A DNA stretch of 64,000 nucleotides from Stenogyne calaminthoides (GCA_037126765.1 JBBCBC010000001.1:28132804-28196803); one strand, 5' to 3'; positions 9,628 to 21,858 are shown, counted from the first letter of the stretch. Notes: generated by a model not told the origin, from the sequence alone. Translations and numbers: made by a program.

Positions 9628-10897
9628 TATATTGGGTATTATAATTTTTTTTTCGAAATTTAGGCTTAATTAATTAATATAAGTGATTATTTATTTATAT
9701 TATGTTATTAACTATTTAAAATTATCTAATTTAATTTTTAATCTTAGTAACATAATTAATTATATTTTTTTATAAAATTAAATATTATTTCTAAAATTAT
9801 TTGCATAATCATAGGTGAATATTAATTTGAATTTTTTTATATATATAAGTCTAATTATATTGAATGTCTAATTAATGATAATTGATTATAAATTAATTAC
9901 TAAATATACAAAATCAAACGATATTAAATAGATCCATATATTTTTTTTGATGGAAAATATGTACCGACTAATTGAACAACATTTTTTTGATCTGGTTTAT
10001 TTAAAAATTTTTAAATAATGTATATGTGTCAAAAATTTGTAAATTTAAATTATCTGATTATTAGACAAACAAATTAATTTTTTGGATAAGGTATTTGAAT
10101 GTACAAATTAAGAGGAATAATTAATTTATTTAGTAGCAGTTTATTCTTGAAAAGTATCAAGAGCATGAACAATACGAAAATTTTTATATACTTTTTCGTT
10201 GAAATTCTTATAGGATTTATTGGTAATAAGTATTATAATTTATGTATCACTACTTACAAATTTAATTTAATTAAAGAACTAAAAATGAATATATCATTTT
10301 ATCATGATTACTTCGTTTTGTATTAGTTTTTTAATGGATTGTATTACTTTTTTAATGGAAAGTTATCGACTATTTCAATTTCAAATAACTTAAATTCATT
10401 ATGTTACATTTAATTTTGTGTTGGGTATTTTTAAAAAAACTCAAAATTTAGGCTTAATTAATTAATTTCAGTATTTATTTATTTATGAAATTATTTGATT
10501 TAATTTTTAATCTTAAGTTCAATAATTAATTATATATATTTTTATAAAATTAAATATTATTTCTAAAATTATTTTCAGAATAATAGGTAAATATTAATTA
10601 GAATTTTTTTCTATACATAAGTCTAATTATATTGAATGTCTAATTAATGATAATTGATTATAAATTAATTAATAAATATACAAAGTCAAACTATATTAGT
10701 TAGATCAATATTTATTTTATGGAAGATATGTACCAACTAATAGATTTTCTCGATCTAATTTATTTAAATATTTTAAATAATGTATATGTGTCAAAATATT
10801 CGTAAACATAAATTATCTGATTATTAAACAAACAAATGATATTTTTTTAATAAGGTATTTGAATGTATAAATTAAGAGGAACAATTAATTAATTTAT

Positions 10898-11445
10898 TTT
10901 TTTTCGAAACAAAAGCCAATTTATTTGCAAACATTGCAATTATCAGGAAGGACATCCACATGATCTGGAAGTTCATCCCAATAATAAGAATTCTCATAAT
11001 GACAAGAAATTCTTGCAAAAAAATGTGTCATTTTATTGGCATTCCGACTAACCCATTTCACTACAAAGCCTCTCCGCTCCGAACAAATGGACTTCCCATT
11101 GAAAATATAATCCCCAAACGAGGATCTGTTTGTGATCGAGGAACTAAAAGCGTCACTTACACGTTTAGCATCCGTCTCCACAATCACCCGATGGAGATCC
11201 ATCATAATCGCCCACTTTAATGCTTCTTCTACGCCCCATGCCTCACCATCTGCTACTCTCATAAGTCCTCCCCTCTTCATGGTTTTAGCAGCAACAAAAT
11301 TGCCCTCTCCATAACACAACACCATTCCTATTCCCGTAGTATACTCAGCTGCAAAAAAGCCCACATCTACACTTATAGTTACGTATCCCTCAGGAGGGAC
11401 ATGCCTCCCCGTGAACTGAGGGGCGATCTTCTTCTGCAGGTCCCC
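10898..11445 (-). mobile_element. LINE 3' fragment encoding an RNase H-like domain
   Basis: On the minus strand, from about 11445 to 10921, one open frame encodes a domain of the RVT_3 RNase H-like class that ends plant LINE ORF2 proteins. ISVDVGFFAAEYTTGIGMVL carries the first acidic residue and the glycine-rich strand. GEAWGVEEALKWA carries the Glu helix and VIVETDAKRV the Asp strand. KWVSRNANKMTHFFAR is close to the usual RR.AN..AH.LAR element, including the catalytic-type His. After the stop come AATAAATTGGCTTTTG and an A-run (T-run on the plus strand at 10898-10906), the expected LINE tail. The copy begins abruptly beside a CA microsatellite, so it is 5'-truncated. It lies inside copy 2 of the local duplication and is absent from copy 1, so it came later. 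Confidence 0.75.
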
Positions 11446-11464
11446 CCCCCCCACACACACACAA
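11446..11464. repeat. C-run plus (CA)n microsatellite at the LINE border
   Basis: A run of C followed by (CA)n separates the truncated LINE from the resumed AT-rich repeat. It may have arisen with the insertion. Confidence 0.7.
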
Positions 11465-11829
11465 TATTTGTTTAGTAGCAGTTTATTCTTGAAAAGTATC
11501 AGGCGTATCAACAATAAAAATTTTTTTATATACTTTTTAGTTGAAATTTTTATAAGATTTATTGGTAATAAGTATTATAATTTATGTATCATTAATTACA
11601 AATATAATTTAATTAAAGAACTAAAATGTATATATCGTTTTATCATGATAACTTCTTTCTGTATTAGTGTTTTAATGGATTATATGACGTTTTTAAGGAA
11701 AAAATATTGATTATTTAAATTTTAAATAACTTAAATTCATTATGATATATTGAATTTTGTGTTGTTATTCAAAAAAATAAAAAAATTAGGCTAAATTAAT
11801 GAATATAATTGATTATTTATTTATATTGG

Positions 11830-13004
11830 TAGGAACATTGGAGACTCGAGATTTAAAAATTTATTTTATTTATTACATACTCCAATTTGTTTAGTTAGAA
11901 AATTGTTTATAATTTGATATTCTAATGATAATGCATGTATTTTAGCGGATGTTGATTATGTGTCTGGGTTTGTTGCTAAATTTGAAAGAGAAATTGTAAG
12001 GTTTGCTTTTTAGTTCACTTTTGATTAAGTTAGAAAAAATCAATAATTTATGTTTTCTTAAATATTTAGTTCAATTCCAAATTTTGAATTATTTAATCAC
12101 GTACAAAATTCCCTAATATTTTTTGACCAAATCACTTTTTGTACTAAATTCCATAATTTTTTGTCCATAATAACTATATGTTAACATCTTGAAACTAATT
12201 TAACATTCTTAGTTTATACTAAATAAACACTATAATTTCGGTCCAACTTTTTTGTTTTGTGAATAACTGAATTATCTCAATTATAATTAAATTTCGTTAT
12301 TATTTTTACATATAATATGTGTGCATGTTCGTGTGCGCATGTGTGTCTTTTATAGTTATAATTATAATAAGAACTAAAAACAAATAAGTATATCTAATAC
12401 AATCTTAAAAATTTTGTTTTGGGGTCAGTATAAAAATTTTATAACTCAATTTTTTTTTCAATTTTTTTTGCGGAATAATATTTTTTATTAAATTCTATTT
12501 ATATTTCTATATATTGGTTTGATTAATTTTAACGTGTAATTACTTATAATTAATTTATAAAATACTTACAAAATATACAAAGTAAAATCTTATTTAATTA
12601 CATAAAAAATATTTTTTAATTTATACACGCACTAACTATTTCAACATAATTAACTACGTCAAATACATTTAAATATGGTACATAATTAACTACGTCAAAT
12701 ACATTTAAATACGGGTAGATGCTTTGAATTGCTAAAGTTAAAAATGTGTTTTCTCGAATTGTAAGAAAAAAAATGATACTATATTGTAATTGATTAAAAC
12801 AATAAAGGAGGTGTTATTTTTTATTTTTTTTTTGCAATTTAAAAAAGTATTCACGTACAAATGCGTAATTGTTAGCACATAATAGGAAATATGTTGTTCA
12901 CTCAACTATTAATTCATATATTTTATTTATATTTTATCTTCGTTATCAATTTTTTATACATATTTGTTTAAACATTTCAAGGAGTTAAGACTAACAAGGA
13001 TTTT
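11830..13004. other. AT-rich Helitron interior without recognisable gene
   Basis: Nothing codes convincingly here. A small direct repeat at 12646-12716 has two copies of ATAATTAACTACGTCAAATA followed by CATTTAAATA. Confidence 0.5.
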
Positions 13005-13242
13005 AGGTTGCAAAATGGAAATATTGATTTCAACTCAACTACGAATGAGATGGCTAAATTCTCCAAAGGATTTTGAAAGTTAATGATGATGACCTTGGAT
13101 ATAATAGAGATGGTTCTGGTAATATTGAGATTTTCGAAGATAATTTAATTTATGATGTAAGTGATCATGTTGTTGATATGTAAAGTATTACACTTTCTTA
13201 GCTGACAATTTACGTACGCATAAATACTTTGATGATAGGGCA
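13005..13242 (+). pseudogene. Helitron helicase fragment, upstream of the LTR insertion
   Basis: Two adjoining frames read TTNEMAKFSKGF, then VNDDDLGYNRDGSGNIEIF and EDNLIYDV. This matches the part of plant Helitron/Pif1-like helicases between motifs III and IV, whose usual form is FA.WIL.IGDG.....(D)G...IEIPDDLLI. The frame breaks at 13074 and again near 13180. The region ends exactly at the target duplication GGGCA of the LTR retrotransposon at 13243, and the protein resumes after it at 20156. In life such a helicase unwinds donor DNA for rolling-circle transposition; this copy cannot. Confidence 0.6.
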
Positions 13243-14819
13243 TGTTGGGAAATTTATAGTTTTGATAAAAGTTCCAAAAACACATGTAATAGGACCAATC
13301 GGACTGCAAGTAGGTAATCGATGTTTATATTACCGTTTATAGAATACCAGTTGATAATTACTGTATAGAACAACTGATGTAATAGATAGGTCACATATTG
13401 AGGGGGAACCTCAATATGTATAAGTCAGATCTGAAGACCCAAAGAACGGTGATATCCCACAGCAGCCGAATCGCCAGAGAAGAACAGAAGATCGGATCGA
13501 TCCGATCTAGTCGATATCTCAATTTGAAGTCATAAAGCTCAAACTCGTAATACTTGAAGATCGATGACTTCCGAAGATCGGACCGGAAGACCTACATTAG
13601 CCGAAGTCCGCTAGTTGAAGCTAAGTCAACCCAAGCACCGAAGACTCCATCGGTAGAATCGATCGCTTTCCGACCGATCAAAGTCACCACCCAGTGAAAA
13701 CCGATGTTTCACCTACCATACGCCTATGATCCAACAAGAAGAATGTCAACCTTAGTTGGAAGAACAACACCAAAAGTCGTCCTCATAACCAATAAGAACA
13801 AGACACGATGATCGGAGCCGACAATTATGGATTTGATGCCGCTTTCTAACGGCGGTATAAAATACAAGTTCACGCTTTTTAGGCCATGCCGCCTTCAAGA
13901 CGCCACATCAATCCTCAAGAACCTACCAAATATAAACGAAATTCAAATTGCTCTCCAACGGCTCTTTGATTTCAAGGTCTATAAATATGGGATCACACTT
14001 CAGAGTGAAGACACTAAACACCGAACAATCAAGAAGCTCAAGCAATTATCGATTTCCGCATCGAAGAACACGATCAAGAAGATTATTTTATTAAGTGTTC
14101 ATCCCATAAGTTCTTAGCATAGAAATCTTTTCATCTAAATTGATATAGGCTACCTTAAACACTAGAAAAGATTTCATAGTTGGAACCAAAACAATCTTAT
14201 CCAAACCCAAAGTTAGGTTAAGTTGTTTAGCAAGATTTCGCACTAGGGTTTCTAGTTACGATTTTACGGGATCGGTTGAGTGAGAACTCCTTAAATATCT
14301 GCCGATTGTCTTGTGTTGGACTAACACATAAAACTAAGTCCGATTGGTTAAGTTGGTGCCCCTTGTGATAGGGAAGAGTGGACGTAGGACCGGTTTGTCC
14401 GAACCACTATAAATCTTGTGTGCCTTTATTTCTTCTTTGATTAACTGCCTACACAATCGCACAACCTTTTTAAAGCGATACATATTCTAAGTTGAGATCA
14501 AATAGCACCAAGCTTCCGATCCGATCAAGCTTGAAACTTCAAATAACCGTTAAAAGACTAACTTTGGAATCGATTTATAAAAACTAGTTTTTCACATCGT
14601 AAAACTTAGCTTCCGCGACACATCGGGCTTAAACCGATAGTTACTTGAATCGACCGGCTTTTCCGGCGATTAGTAAGTTGGTTATCGACCCAAACCGATT
14701 CACTCGCGACTGATCAAAGTTAATCGCCATCACACCTGATCTGCACAAAAAGTTTTCAGAAGTCTATTCACCCCTCCCCTCTAGACTTCTGCCCTTACAA
14801 AACCCGTTCGGGACCTACA
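13243..14819 (+). repeat. 5' LTR of the gag-only element
   Basis: It is 1,577 bp with TG...CA ends. It holds the promoter-like block GAGTGGACGTAGG ... GAACCACTATAAATC (about 14376-14415), shared with the other SIRE-like LTRs here. The 96-codon frame at 13827-14117 lies wholly inside the LTR and is broken in the other copy, so it is not taken as a gene. Confidence 0.9.
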
Positions 14820-14821
14820 AG

Positions 14822-14833
14822 TGGTATCAGAGC
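14822..14833 (+). other. Primer-binding site (tRNA-Met)
   Basis: TGGTATCAGAGC begins three bases after the 5' LTR, the standard minus-strand primer site of copia elements. Confidence 0.9.
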
Positions 14834-14951
14834 AGTTGGTTCTACTGACCATTTATGTATCATCGATTCTTGAGGAAGAATCTTTGTGGTCGACTGAACT
14901 GATCTTGAAAAACCTTCTTAAAACTCATTCATTTTCCAAAAACACTCAAAG

Positions 14952-15714
14952 ATGGATAACACCTCGGTATGTATCATGATCTCACAGAAGTTCTCAATCG
15001 ATGAGTATGCAGATTGGGCCATATATATGTCCAACCATCTAGGTTCGATTAGTGGGCGTAATGATGGAAGTCATCGAAAGAGGACCCATCATCATATATT
15101 ACGACAACCCCTGCAGTTGGAGGAGATCCGAGATTTTGCCCCGGAAGTCTTTTTTACGAAAAAAAAAAAAAATTTGATGGATGCAGAGGAAAGGAAACTG
15201 CATACTCTAGATACTATCGCAAGGCATATTATCATGAAAACAATGGATAAGGTCACCAAGGAAAAGGTTAAGTATCTCAAAACTGCGAAAGCAATGTGGG
15301 ATACTCTAGCTGAAATATGCGAGGAAATGACCGGATAAAAGACAAATACCGCAGTTTAACCGGTGAAGTTCAAAAAATCAAGATGCCGCCAACGAAACCA
15401 TCAACGAACTCGATGGAAGGATTACGATGTCAATAAACAAGCTTCGAGAACTTGGTAGAGAGATGTCTGATAAAGATATCAACTACAAAATTTTAAGGTC
15501 TCTCACCAAGAAATGGGACATGAAGGTCACGGTAATCAAGGATTGCCAAGACATTTCAAAAATGAAGCCAAGTAGCTTGTTCTTGAGCCTTAAAGCTCAC
15601 GAGTTTGATTTAATTGAGAGAGGACAAGCGATGAAGATGAGGTGCCCGCCAAGCCTCAATCTCCAAATCGGGCTTGCTTTTAAAGCAACCAAAGAAGAGA
15701 TTGAAGACCAATGA
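14952..15714 (+). pseudogene. gag: Copia-type gag (frameshifted)
   Basis: Two frames make up one gag. The first (14952-15338, from ATG) ends in LKTAKAMWDTLAEICEEMTG, the classic helix around the AK.(I/M)WD.L...(C/Y)EG motif of SIRE-type copia gag. The second (15427-15714) reads MSINKLRELGREMSDKDINYK, then ILRSLTKKWDMKVTVIKD and LFLSLKAHEFDL, the expected continuation ending in LKA.E. A shift separates them near 15340-15420, and a 14-base A-run at 15159-15172 may mark another. A CCHC zinc knuckle was not found downstream. Gag would form the virus-like particle. Confidence 0.8.
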
Positions 15715-15719
15715 ACCCA

Positions 15720-17555
15720 TTGAAACATCATAAGTCGAGTAATGAGCGGTCGACTTCGCTACTGCGAAACTAGAAAAAATCAAATACTCAACCGGGTAAG
15801 TATCAAGATTCTATAAAGATTATCAACATAGCCGAGGAAGAGAATAGAGATCGCACAATGTATCTCCGAAAAGAACCAGATCGATGATCGGATAGATCAC
15901 AGAGATGAAAGGAAAAGAGATAATCTAAATGATGAGAGAAGAGGATCAGCAATCTCAACAAGGTTGCGCTTATCCTAAAGGACAAAATGCCAAATGCCAA
16001 ATGGGACCGTAATGGACCTAAGTCCTACAAGGCTTTCCTCTCCACCACTTCACCATTTTTGGGCCACCGACGATGATATACGCCCACCCCCCAAAGGCGA
16101 AGAAGGAAAAGAGCAAGAAAGCAAATTCGTCTACACCAGATGCCCCCCAAAAGAAAAGAAAAACCTGGTGAAGGCCTGTGAGAAGAGGCCAAGAAGGCGG
16201 CAGCCTCCATGACTCACATTATTAGAAGATGAGTCGATGAAGAAGGAGCACCAGATCACCGATGCACCACAAAAATCGTGAAAAAAATCGACAGACAAAG
16301 CTTCTCAAGCCGAGAGCTCGCCAGAACATTCTCGGCGAAGAAGACGAGATGAACGATCTCCTTCTCCTCCAACTCGAAGCCGATTCACCACTCGCATTTC
16401 ACCGGGTCAGAAAGCATGTTTCTCCTTCTCCCCCCATGCCCGCTAACTTTGAAAACTACATCAGCCACAAACCAAAAGCTTACTCGCTGGAACCAGCGCA
16501 CTGCCTCCACAGCAGAACCTCTCGCATGTCGAGCCAATCGCATAACTTCCACCTACTCAAGCACCACCGAACCCTCCACATCTCATCAACCTCGGGACAG
16601 ATAATTCCCCGAGTCTAGATCATCAAAGACCATCACAGGGAAAATGGTCGTAATGCAAATCGAACAAGAAATTGATGAGATGTATCCGTAATCGTCGCCC
16701 ATCCCGCTATTAGAGAAGAAGTTATGGAGATCCTCACCGAGAGATCTCGATTAAAAAGCTTCTCGATTTTATAATGATTATTGAACGGATGGGCGGTCTT
16801 GATGAGTTTGCAGATTTTAATTTCGATATGAGGAAATCGCTAAAGTAGATCACCAAATTGAAATGATAACTATCAATCTATCAAAGCTCGATCCACGCGA
16901 AGTCAGGTTAATCGATCAAGGTGAACCGAGATCACCAAGAAGCTCCCCGGGCGATGCTACAATGAAGGATGCAGAGTCTGCCGATGATAGTGGAACCGGT
17001 GTCGCAGCTTCATGACCAACCACCGGAGGCGCAAAACAACGAAAGAGATCCGTGACGAAAAACATTCCAACATCTCACATCATCACCGATCAACTTCAGA
17101 GATCGATCTTGTCTCAAAGATCTCCCGAAAAGAAGAAGTTGAAAGGGAGTGATAGCCGATCGAGGCAAATTGCCTCAAAGAAATAACATCAAAAAGGGAA
17201 TTGGCTATTTCCCGCATTGAGGCAATCAAAGATCGGTTCTCCCAAACCGTGACCACCGTGTTCCGCCGAACTTATAAAATCGATTGATGACAAGTTTATT
17301 CGGTGGATCAACAACAAGTTTCTTTTCCGATGCTCACCAAAAGCTAGAATTGATGAAGAGAAACTTGACAAACCGATTTTTACACTCTCTACTCGCCATG
17401 GAATCTGGCAAGACCGAAGTTGATCTCGAAGGTTCAACATCTAACCGCCAAGTTCCGTGTTTATCAAGCTGCGTATCTCAACAGGGCAATATCGGGCGGG
17501 CTTTGGATCCCTAACTTCCCACCTCACACTCTTTTTTTGATCAAACCAAAAGGGG
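15720..17555 (+). other. Scrambled interior of the gag-only element
   Basis: Several short, proline-, serine- and arginine-rich frames overlap here on both strands. None matches pol. The place corresponds to the gag C-terminus and spacer. Codon use and the very high CCG/CGA content suggest that CTG/CAG triplets were altered, so the true reading is uncertain. Confidence 0.45.
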
Positions 17556-17559
17556 AAGG

Positions 17560-18392
17560 ATGAGTGAGAAACCAACCGACATGATCGTAACAAATGTAAG
17601 ACCTAATTCGCATACGGTTGAAGCCTATGGACAAAGACTAGACCATCCGGATCTCTTTGCTAACGAAGTTCTTCAAAAGATGGAAAAGTCAAAGGCAAGA
17701 AAGGCAATCGCCAAGCGTCTGCCGGACATCACAACTTGTACCACCACTCGCACTAAAATAGTCACAAGAAGCACAGCTAGCCAGATACAGGCCGATAAGG
17801 AACTGGCTAAGAAACTGTCCAAAGAGCAGATTGCTGAAGAGGCCCGAAAAAGCAAAGAAGAAAGAAGGGCAGATAAATTGACAGAGGCAGAAAATCTTAA
17901 GAAAAGATTCAGATCGAGAGCGAAGAAAGGAAAGGCCGAAAAAATGCATATTCGGAACCTCAAATTGCCGCGTGAGTTGATGAGATCATTCCAAAAAATC
18001 ACGCACATGCTAAGAGGTTTGAGGAATGGAATAAGATCGTAAGTGAATGGCTTCTGGATGCTTTTGTTCTTGATCTTGTTCCACGAGAAGAATCTCCAGA
18101 TGATGAATTCCTCAACTGGTTAGAAAATAAATATCCAGATTTTCTGAAGTATTTGGAAAATGAGGCCAAACTTATCAATGTAAAAATATCTCGCCAAGAG
18201 TATGATCGTTGGATTACTCGAAGAAGGCGGATGGCTCATTTGATGACCGGCATTTCGAGATTCTATTTTGACATCCCGAGCAAAACGCATATAACCGATC
18301 CTCGGCCAGGACCAATGATGTCAAATGGAAACTATATCGATTTTCAACGCACCTCAAGATCAAAGAGAGATGCCAGAAGGATACAAGCCTAA
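17560..18392 (+). pseudogene. 3' extra ORF of the gag-only element (coiled-coil protein)
   Basis: The first frame (17560-18042) starts at ATG and is dominated by a Lys/Glu/Arg-rich helix (for example QADKELAKKLSKEQIAEEAR), a probable coiled coil. From about 18018 the reading passes to another frame, which runs to a stop at 18390-18392. That part contains DDEFLNWLENKYPDFLKYL and ends in a basic tail. It lies between the missing pol and the 3' LTR, where SIRE/Maximus elements carry an additional or env-like ORF. I see no signal peptide or membrane helix. The DDEFLNWL...YPDFL pattern recurs at the same place in the element at 33069-46002. Function unknown. Confidence 0.55.
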
Positions 18393-18596
18393 AGAGTGAA
18401 GAATCAGAAGACTTCTCAAGATCAGCTGCTTTTAAATTCAAACATTTCTGATGTAACATGTAATCAACATATCTAATGAGAAAAGTTTATTTTTCGATCC
18501 TAAGACAAAATCTCATTGTCTTCCGATTATGTGCTCTTTCTTTGTTCTATATTTATCAACTGTGTTTTGGTTTTTTCGTGTTTTTTGTTTTTATCA

Positions 18597-18608
18597 AGAA
18601 GGGGAAAT
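18597..18608 (+). other. Polypurine tract
   Basis: AAGAAGGGGAAAT immediately precedes the 3' LTR and would prime plus-strand DNA synthesis. Confidence 0.8.
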
Positions 18609-20155
18609 TGTTGGGAAATTTATAGTTTTGATAAAAGTTCCAAAAACACATGTAATAAAGACCAAATAACTGTTAAATTTAATCGATGTTTATATTACCG
18701 TTTATAGAATACCAGTTGATAATTCTTGTATAGAACAACCGATGTAATAAATAGGTCACATATTGAGGGGAACCTCAATATGTATAAGTCGAATCCAAGA
18801 CCCAAAGAATAAATGATATCCGAAGCAGGCCGTAATGCTTTAGAGAAGAACGAAGATTAGATCGATCGATCTAGTCGATATCTCACCAAGTCATAAAGCT
18901 CAAACTCGGAATACTTGAAGATCGGATGACTTCCGAAGATCGGACGAAAGACCTACATCACCGAAGTCCGCTAGTTGAAGCTAAGTCAACCACCGAAGAC
19001 TCCATCGTGGACCGATCGATTCGATCGATCAAATTCACCACCACCGTGAAAACCGATGTTTCACCTACCATACGCCTATGATCCGAACAAGAAGAATGTC
19101 AACCTTAGTTGGAAGAACAACATCAAAAGTCGGTTCATAACCAATAAGAACAAGACACGTATGATCGGAGCCGAATAATTACGGATTTGATGATGCTCTC
19201 TAACGCGGCTAAAAATACAAGTTCACACTTTCGCCATGCCGCCTCACAAGATGTCACATCAATCCTCGAAACCTACCAAATATAGCACGAAATTCAAATT
19301 ACTCTCCAACGGCTCTTTGATTTCAAGGTCTATAAATATGGGATCACACTTGAGTGAAGACACGTAAACACCGAACAATCAAGAAGCTCAAGCAATTATC
19401 GATTTCCGCATCGAAGAACACGATCAAGAAGATTATTTTATTAAGTGTTCATCCCATAAGTTCTTAGCATAGAAATCTTTTCATCTAAATGATAGGCTAC
19501 CTTAAACACTAGAAAAGATTTCATAGTTGGAACCAAAATAATCTTATCCAAACCCAAAGTTAGGTTAAGTTGTTTAGCAAGATTTCGCACAGGGTTTCTA
19601 GTTACGATTTTACGGGATCGGTTGAGTGAGAACTCCTTAAATATCTCTGTCGATTGTCTCAAGGTTGGACTAACACATAAAACTAAGTCCAGTTGGTTAA
19701 GTTGGTGCCCTTGTGATAGGGAAGAGTGGACGTAGGGATCGGGTTTGTCCGAACCACTATAAATCTTGTGTGCCTTTTATCGCTTTGATTAACTGCCTAC
19801 ACAATCGCACAACCTTTAAAAGCGCATACATATTCTAAGTTGAGATCACCAAGACCAAGCTTCGATCTCGATCAAGCTTGACACTTCAACAACCGGTTAA
19901 AAGACTAACTTTGGAATCGATTTATAAAAACTGGTTTTTCACACACGGTAAAACTTAGCTTCCGCACACATCGCTTAAACCGATAGTTCGAATCGATCTG
20001 CGCTTTCCGTGATTAGTAAGTTGGTTATCAGCCCAAACCGATTCACTAACACTCGATCAAAGCTAATCGCCATCACACCCGATCAAGACAAAAGTTTTAG
20101 AAGTCTATTCACCCTCCCTCTAGACTTCGCCTCACAAAACCCGCTTAAGACCTAT
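18609..20155 (+). repeat. 3' LTR of the gag-only element
   Basis: It is 1,547 bp and collinear with 13243-14819. Differences cluster at CAG/CTG sites (for example CAACTGATG against CAACCGATG, and GTCAGATC against GTCGAATC). The last bases are altered, and the target duplication GGGCA follows directly. Confidence 0.9.
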
Positions 20156-21290
20156 GGGCACTTGCTTTCATGAAGTGAAATGCATTTATGAGAAGCTTCT
20201 GTTTTGTTATACCTGGTGATACGAGAGTATATTAGAGTTCCGATAATGTTTGCAGATCAGATTTTAAGTGTTTGGGACTTTCGAACCACCATTTGACTTT
20301 GAAGGAAAACATGGTGATAATGTTTTTCAGAAAAATTGATCAAAATTTAGGTTTGTGCAATTACACGAGATTGATTGTCACGAAGCTTGGAAATCACAAT
20401 CTCGAAGCTAAAATTATTTCATGAAGGAATATTGACAATAAGAAGTTCATCCACAAATGACACATAGCAGAAAAAACTATTATTATTAATATTTTTATTA
20501 TTATTAATATTATTGAATAGAACTAATTGAACTAAATAAAAAGATTTAATCTTTTTATATCATTTTTATAATGTATTTGATACAAGACTTAGTCAACTTT
20601 ATATTTCTAATTAATTAGATTTAAAACTCTATCAAATTAATATTTTCTAAATTATAAGTATAAGTTTTTTTTGGAGGTAATTATAAGTATAAGTTAAGAA
20701 TTATAACCTTAATCGTGTTAAGTGATGCATAGTCCTAAATTATGAAGAATATTAACTATACTTATGTAAAGTATCATATATGAATTTTAAAAAATAATCT
20801 AAAAGAGTTATGAGAGTAAATAATAATTGTAGTGAGGAATTTTATATATTATAGATTACATAATTTTTTAATCTATAAATTTTATTGAAACCAATTATCA
20901 CCATCTACCTATTTTATAAATGATACATGTAGATCCATTGAATTTTTGAACTATATTAAGTGATCATGACTCTCTAATCACTGTTTGAAGATACGGGTGT
21001 TGATAATGCTTTTAAGAAATATTGTAAAAAGACTGATTATGCAACAAGATTGATTATTACTAAGCCAAAATCATGTTCTCGATGTAAGAATCATTTCCAG
21101 AAGGATCCCATGATTGACCTTGACCACTTTAGATCAAACATTATCAACAAGTTTCAAATGAGATAATTTATAATATTTTTTGCTTCGCAATAACTATAAA
21201 TAAAAGCCAAGGTTAGTCACTATCAAAAGTTGGTGTGTACCTTTTCAAACTAGTTTTTTCATAGGGTCAACTATGGGAAAATATTTCTTA
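20156..21290 (+). pseudogene. Helitron helicase fragment, downstream of the LTR insertion
   Basis: After the duplicated GGGCA the helicase resumes with EKLLFCYTW and, in a shifted frame, words equivalent to the IPGD...YLSSDS block. Then come NVCRSDFKCLG and FRKIDQNLGLCNYTRLIVT, the strongly conserved LRN(L/I)D...GLCNGTRL block. At 21185-21290 TINKSQG, SLSKVGVYLFKLVFS and GQL give helicase motif VI of Helitron proteins. Between 20460 and 21130 the sequence is AT-rich with only one 58-codon open stretch (20990-21166). Stops and frameshifts are frequent. This supports the Helitron whose 3' end is at 21885. Confidence 0.72.
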
Positions 21291-21336
21291 AGGCCTGTAA
21301 CTTGGGGGTTGATAATTTAAGGACAACCAGTTTTAG

Positions 21337-21660
21337 TTTGGGAAAAGTAGGACATTAATTTTTTTGTTTGGGGCAAAAGTAGCACATTATTATTTTTTAT
21401 TTTTTTGAGCAAAAATAGGACATTAACATTTTTTTGGGCAAAAGTAGGACATTAATATTTTTTTGGCAAATATAGGTCCATTTTTCCACACCGACGGGCT
21501 TAAATTTGTGAAAACTTAAACTTACAGGCTTATTTTTGCCGGAACTCAAAATTTAAGTGTCTAAATTTGTGTAAACTCGAAACTTGCAGGCCTACTTTTG
21601 TCAAACTGAAACTAACTAACCTAATTTTTCCAAACTGAAATTTATCGTCCTTAGATTGCC
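21337..21660. repeat. Degenerate repeat of a GCAAAAGTAGGACATTAAT-type word
   Basis: Four forward copies of AAAAGTAGGACATTAA-like sequence, each followed by a T-run, lie between 21340 and 21470. Related GCAGGCCTACTTTTG and CTTACAGGCTTATTTTTG words follow in the reversed sense. It may be a foldback element within the Helitron tail. Confidence 0.5.
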
Positions 21661-21858
21661 ATCACCATAGTTACAGACCTAAAATACATTTTTCTCATTC
21701 AACTACATAGTGTTGTCTTAAAACTAAAGAGCAAAGAACATTAAAAACAATGTATGATAAAAAATAATGCATAATTAGTATTTTGTGAATTACAAATTAT
21801 TTAACCATAAAAAATATTAAAATATTATTAATTATTTTAAATAAAATATTATTTCAAT

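Larger units (their letters stand above)
9628..11765. repeat. ~790-bp AT-rich tandem duplication
   Basis: Copy 1 is 9628-10421 and copy 2 runs from 10422 to about 11765, the latter enlarged by a LINE fragment. Both contain in order AAATTTAGGCTTAATTAATTAAT, TCTAATTATATTGAATGTCTAATTAATG, AATGTATATGTGTCAAAA, AAGGTATTTGAATGTA and AGTAGCAGTTTATTCTTGAAAAGTATCA. A partial third copy starts near 11760. The same family recurs inverted at 51700-52060. The small frames in it (for example 10099-10326 and 11468-11710) lie at equivalent places in the copies but have no recognisable domain. Confidence 0.8.
13243..20155 (+). mobile_element. SIRE-like gag-only LTR retrotransposon (TR-GAG type)
   Basis: LTRs lie at 13243-14819 and 18609-20155, both starting TGTTGGGAAATTTATAG. 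A target duplication GGGCA is at 13238-13242 and 20156-20160. A tRNA-Met primer site TGGTATCAGAGC is at 14822-14833 and a purine tract AAGAAGGGGAAAT just before 18609. The interior encodes a copia-type gag and a second, coiled-coil-rich ORF near the 3' LTR. I find no protease, integrase, reverse transcriptase or RNase H between them. This arrangement fits non-autonomous terminal-repeat elements with a gag gene. Frames are broken in many places, some possibly by sequence error. It inserted into the Helitron helicase. The right LTR lacks the final CA (it ends CCTAT instead of CCTACA). Confidence 0.88.

Noticed and set aside
17673..18008. Phe/Leu/Ser-rich minus-strand frames
   Set aside because: Antisense of the Lys/Glu-rich coiled coil on the plus strand.
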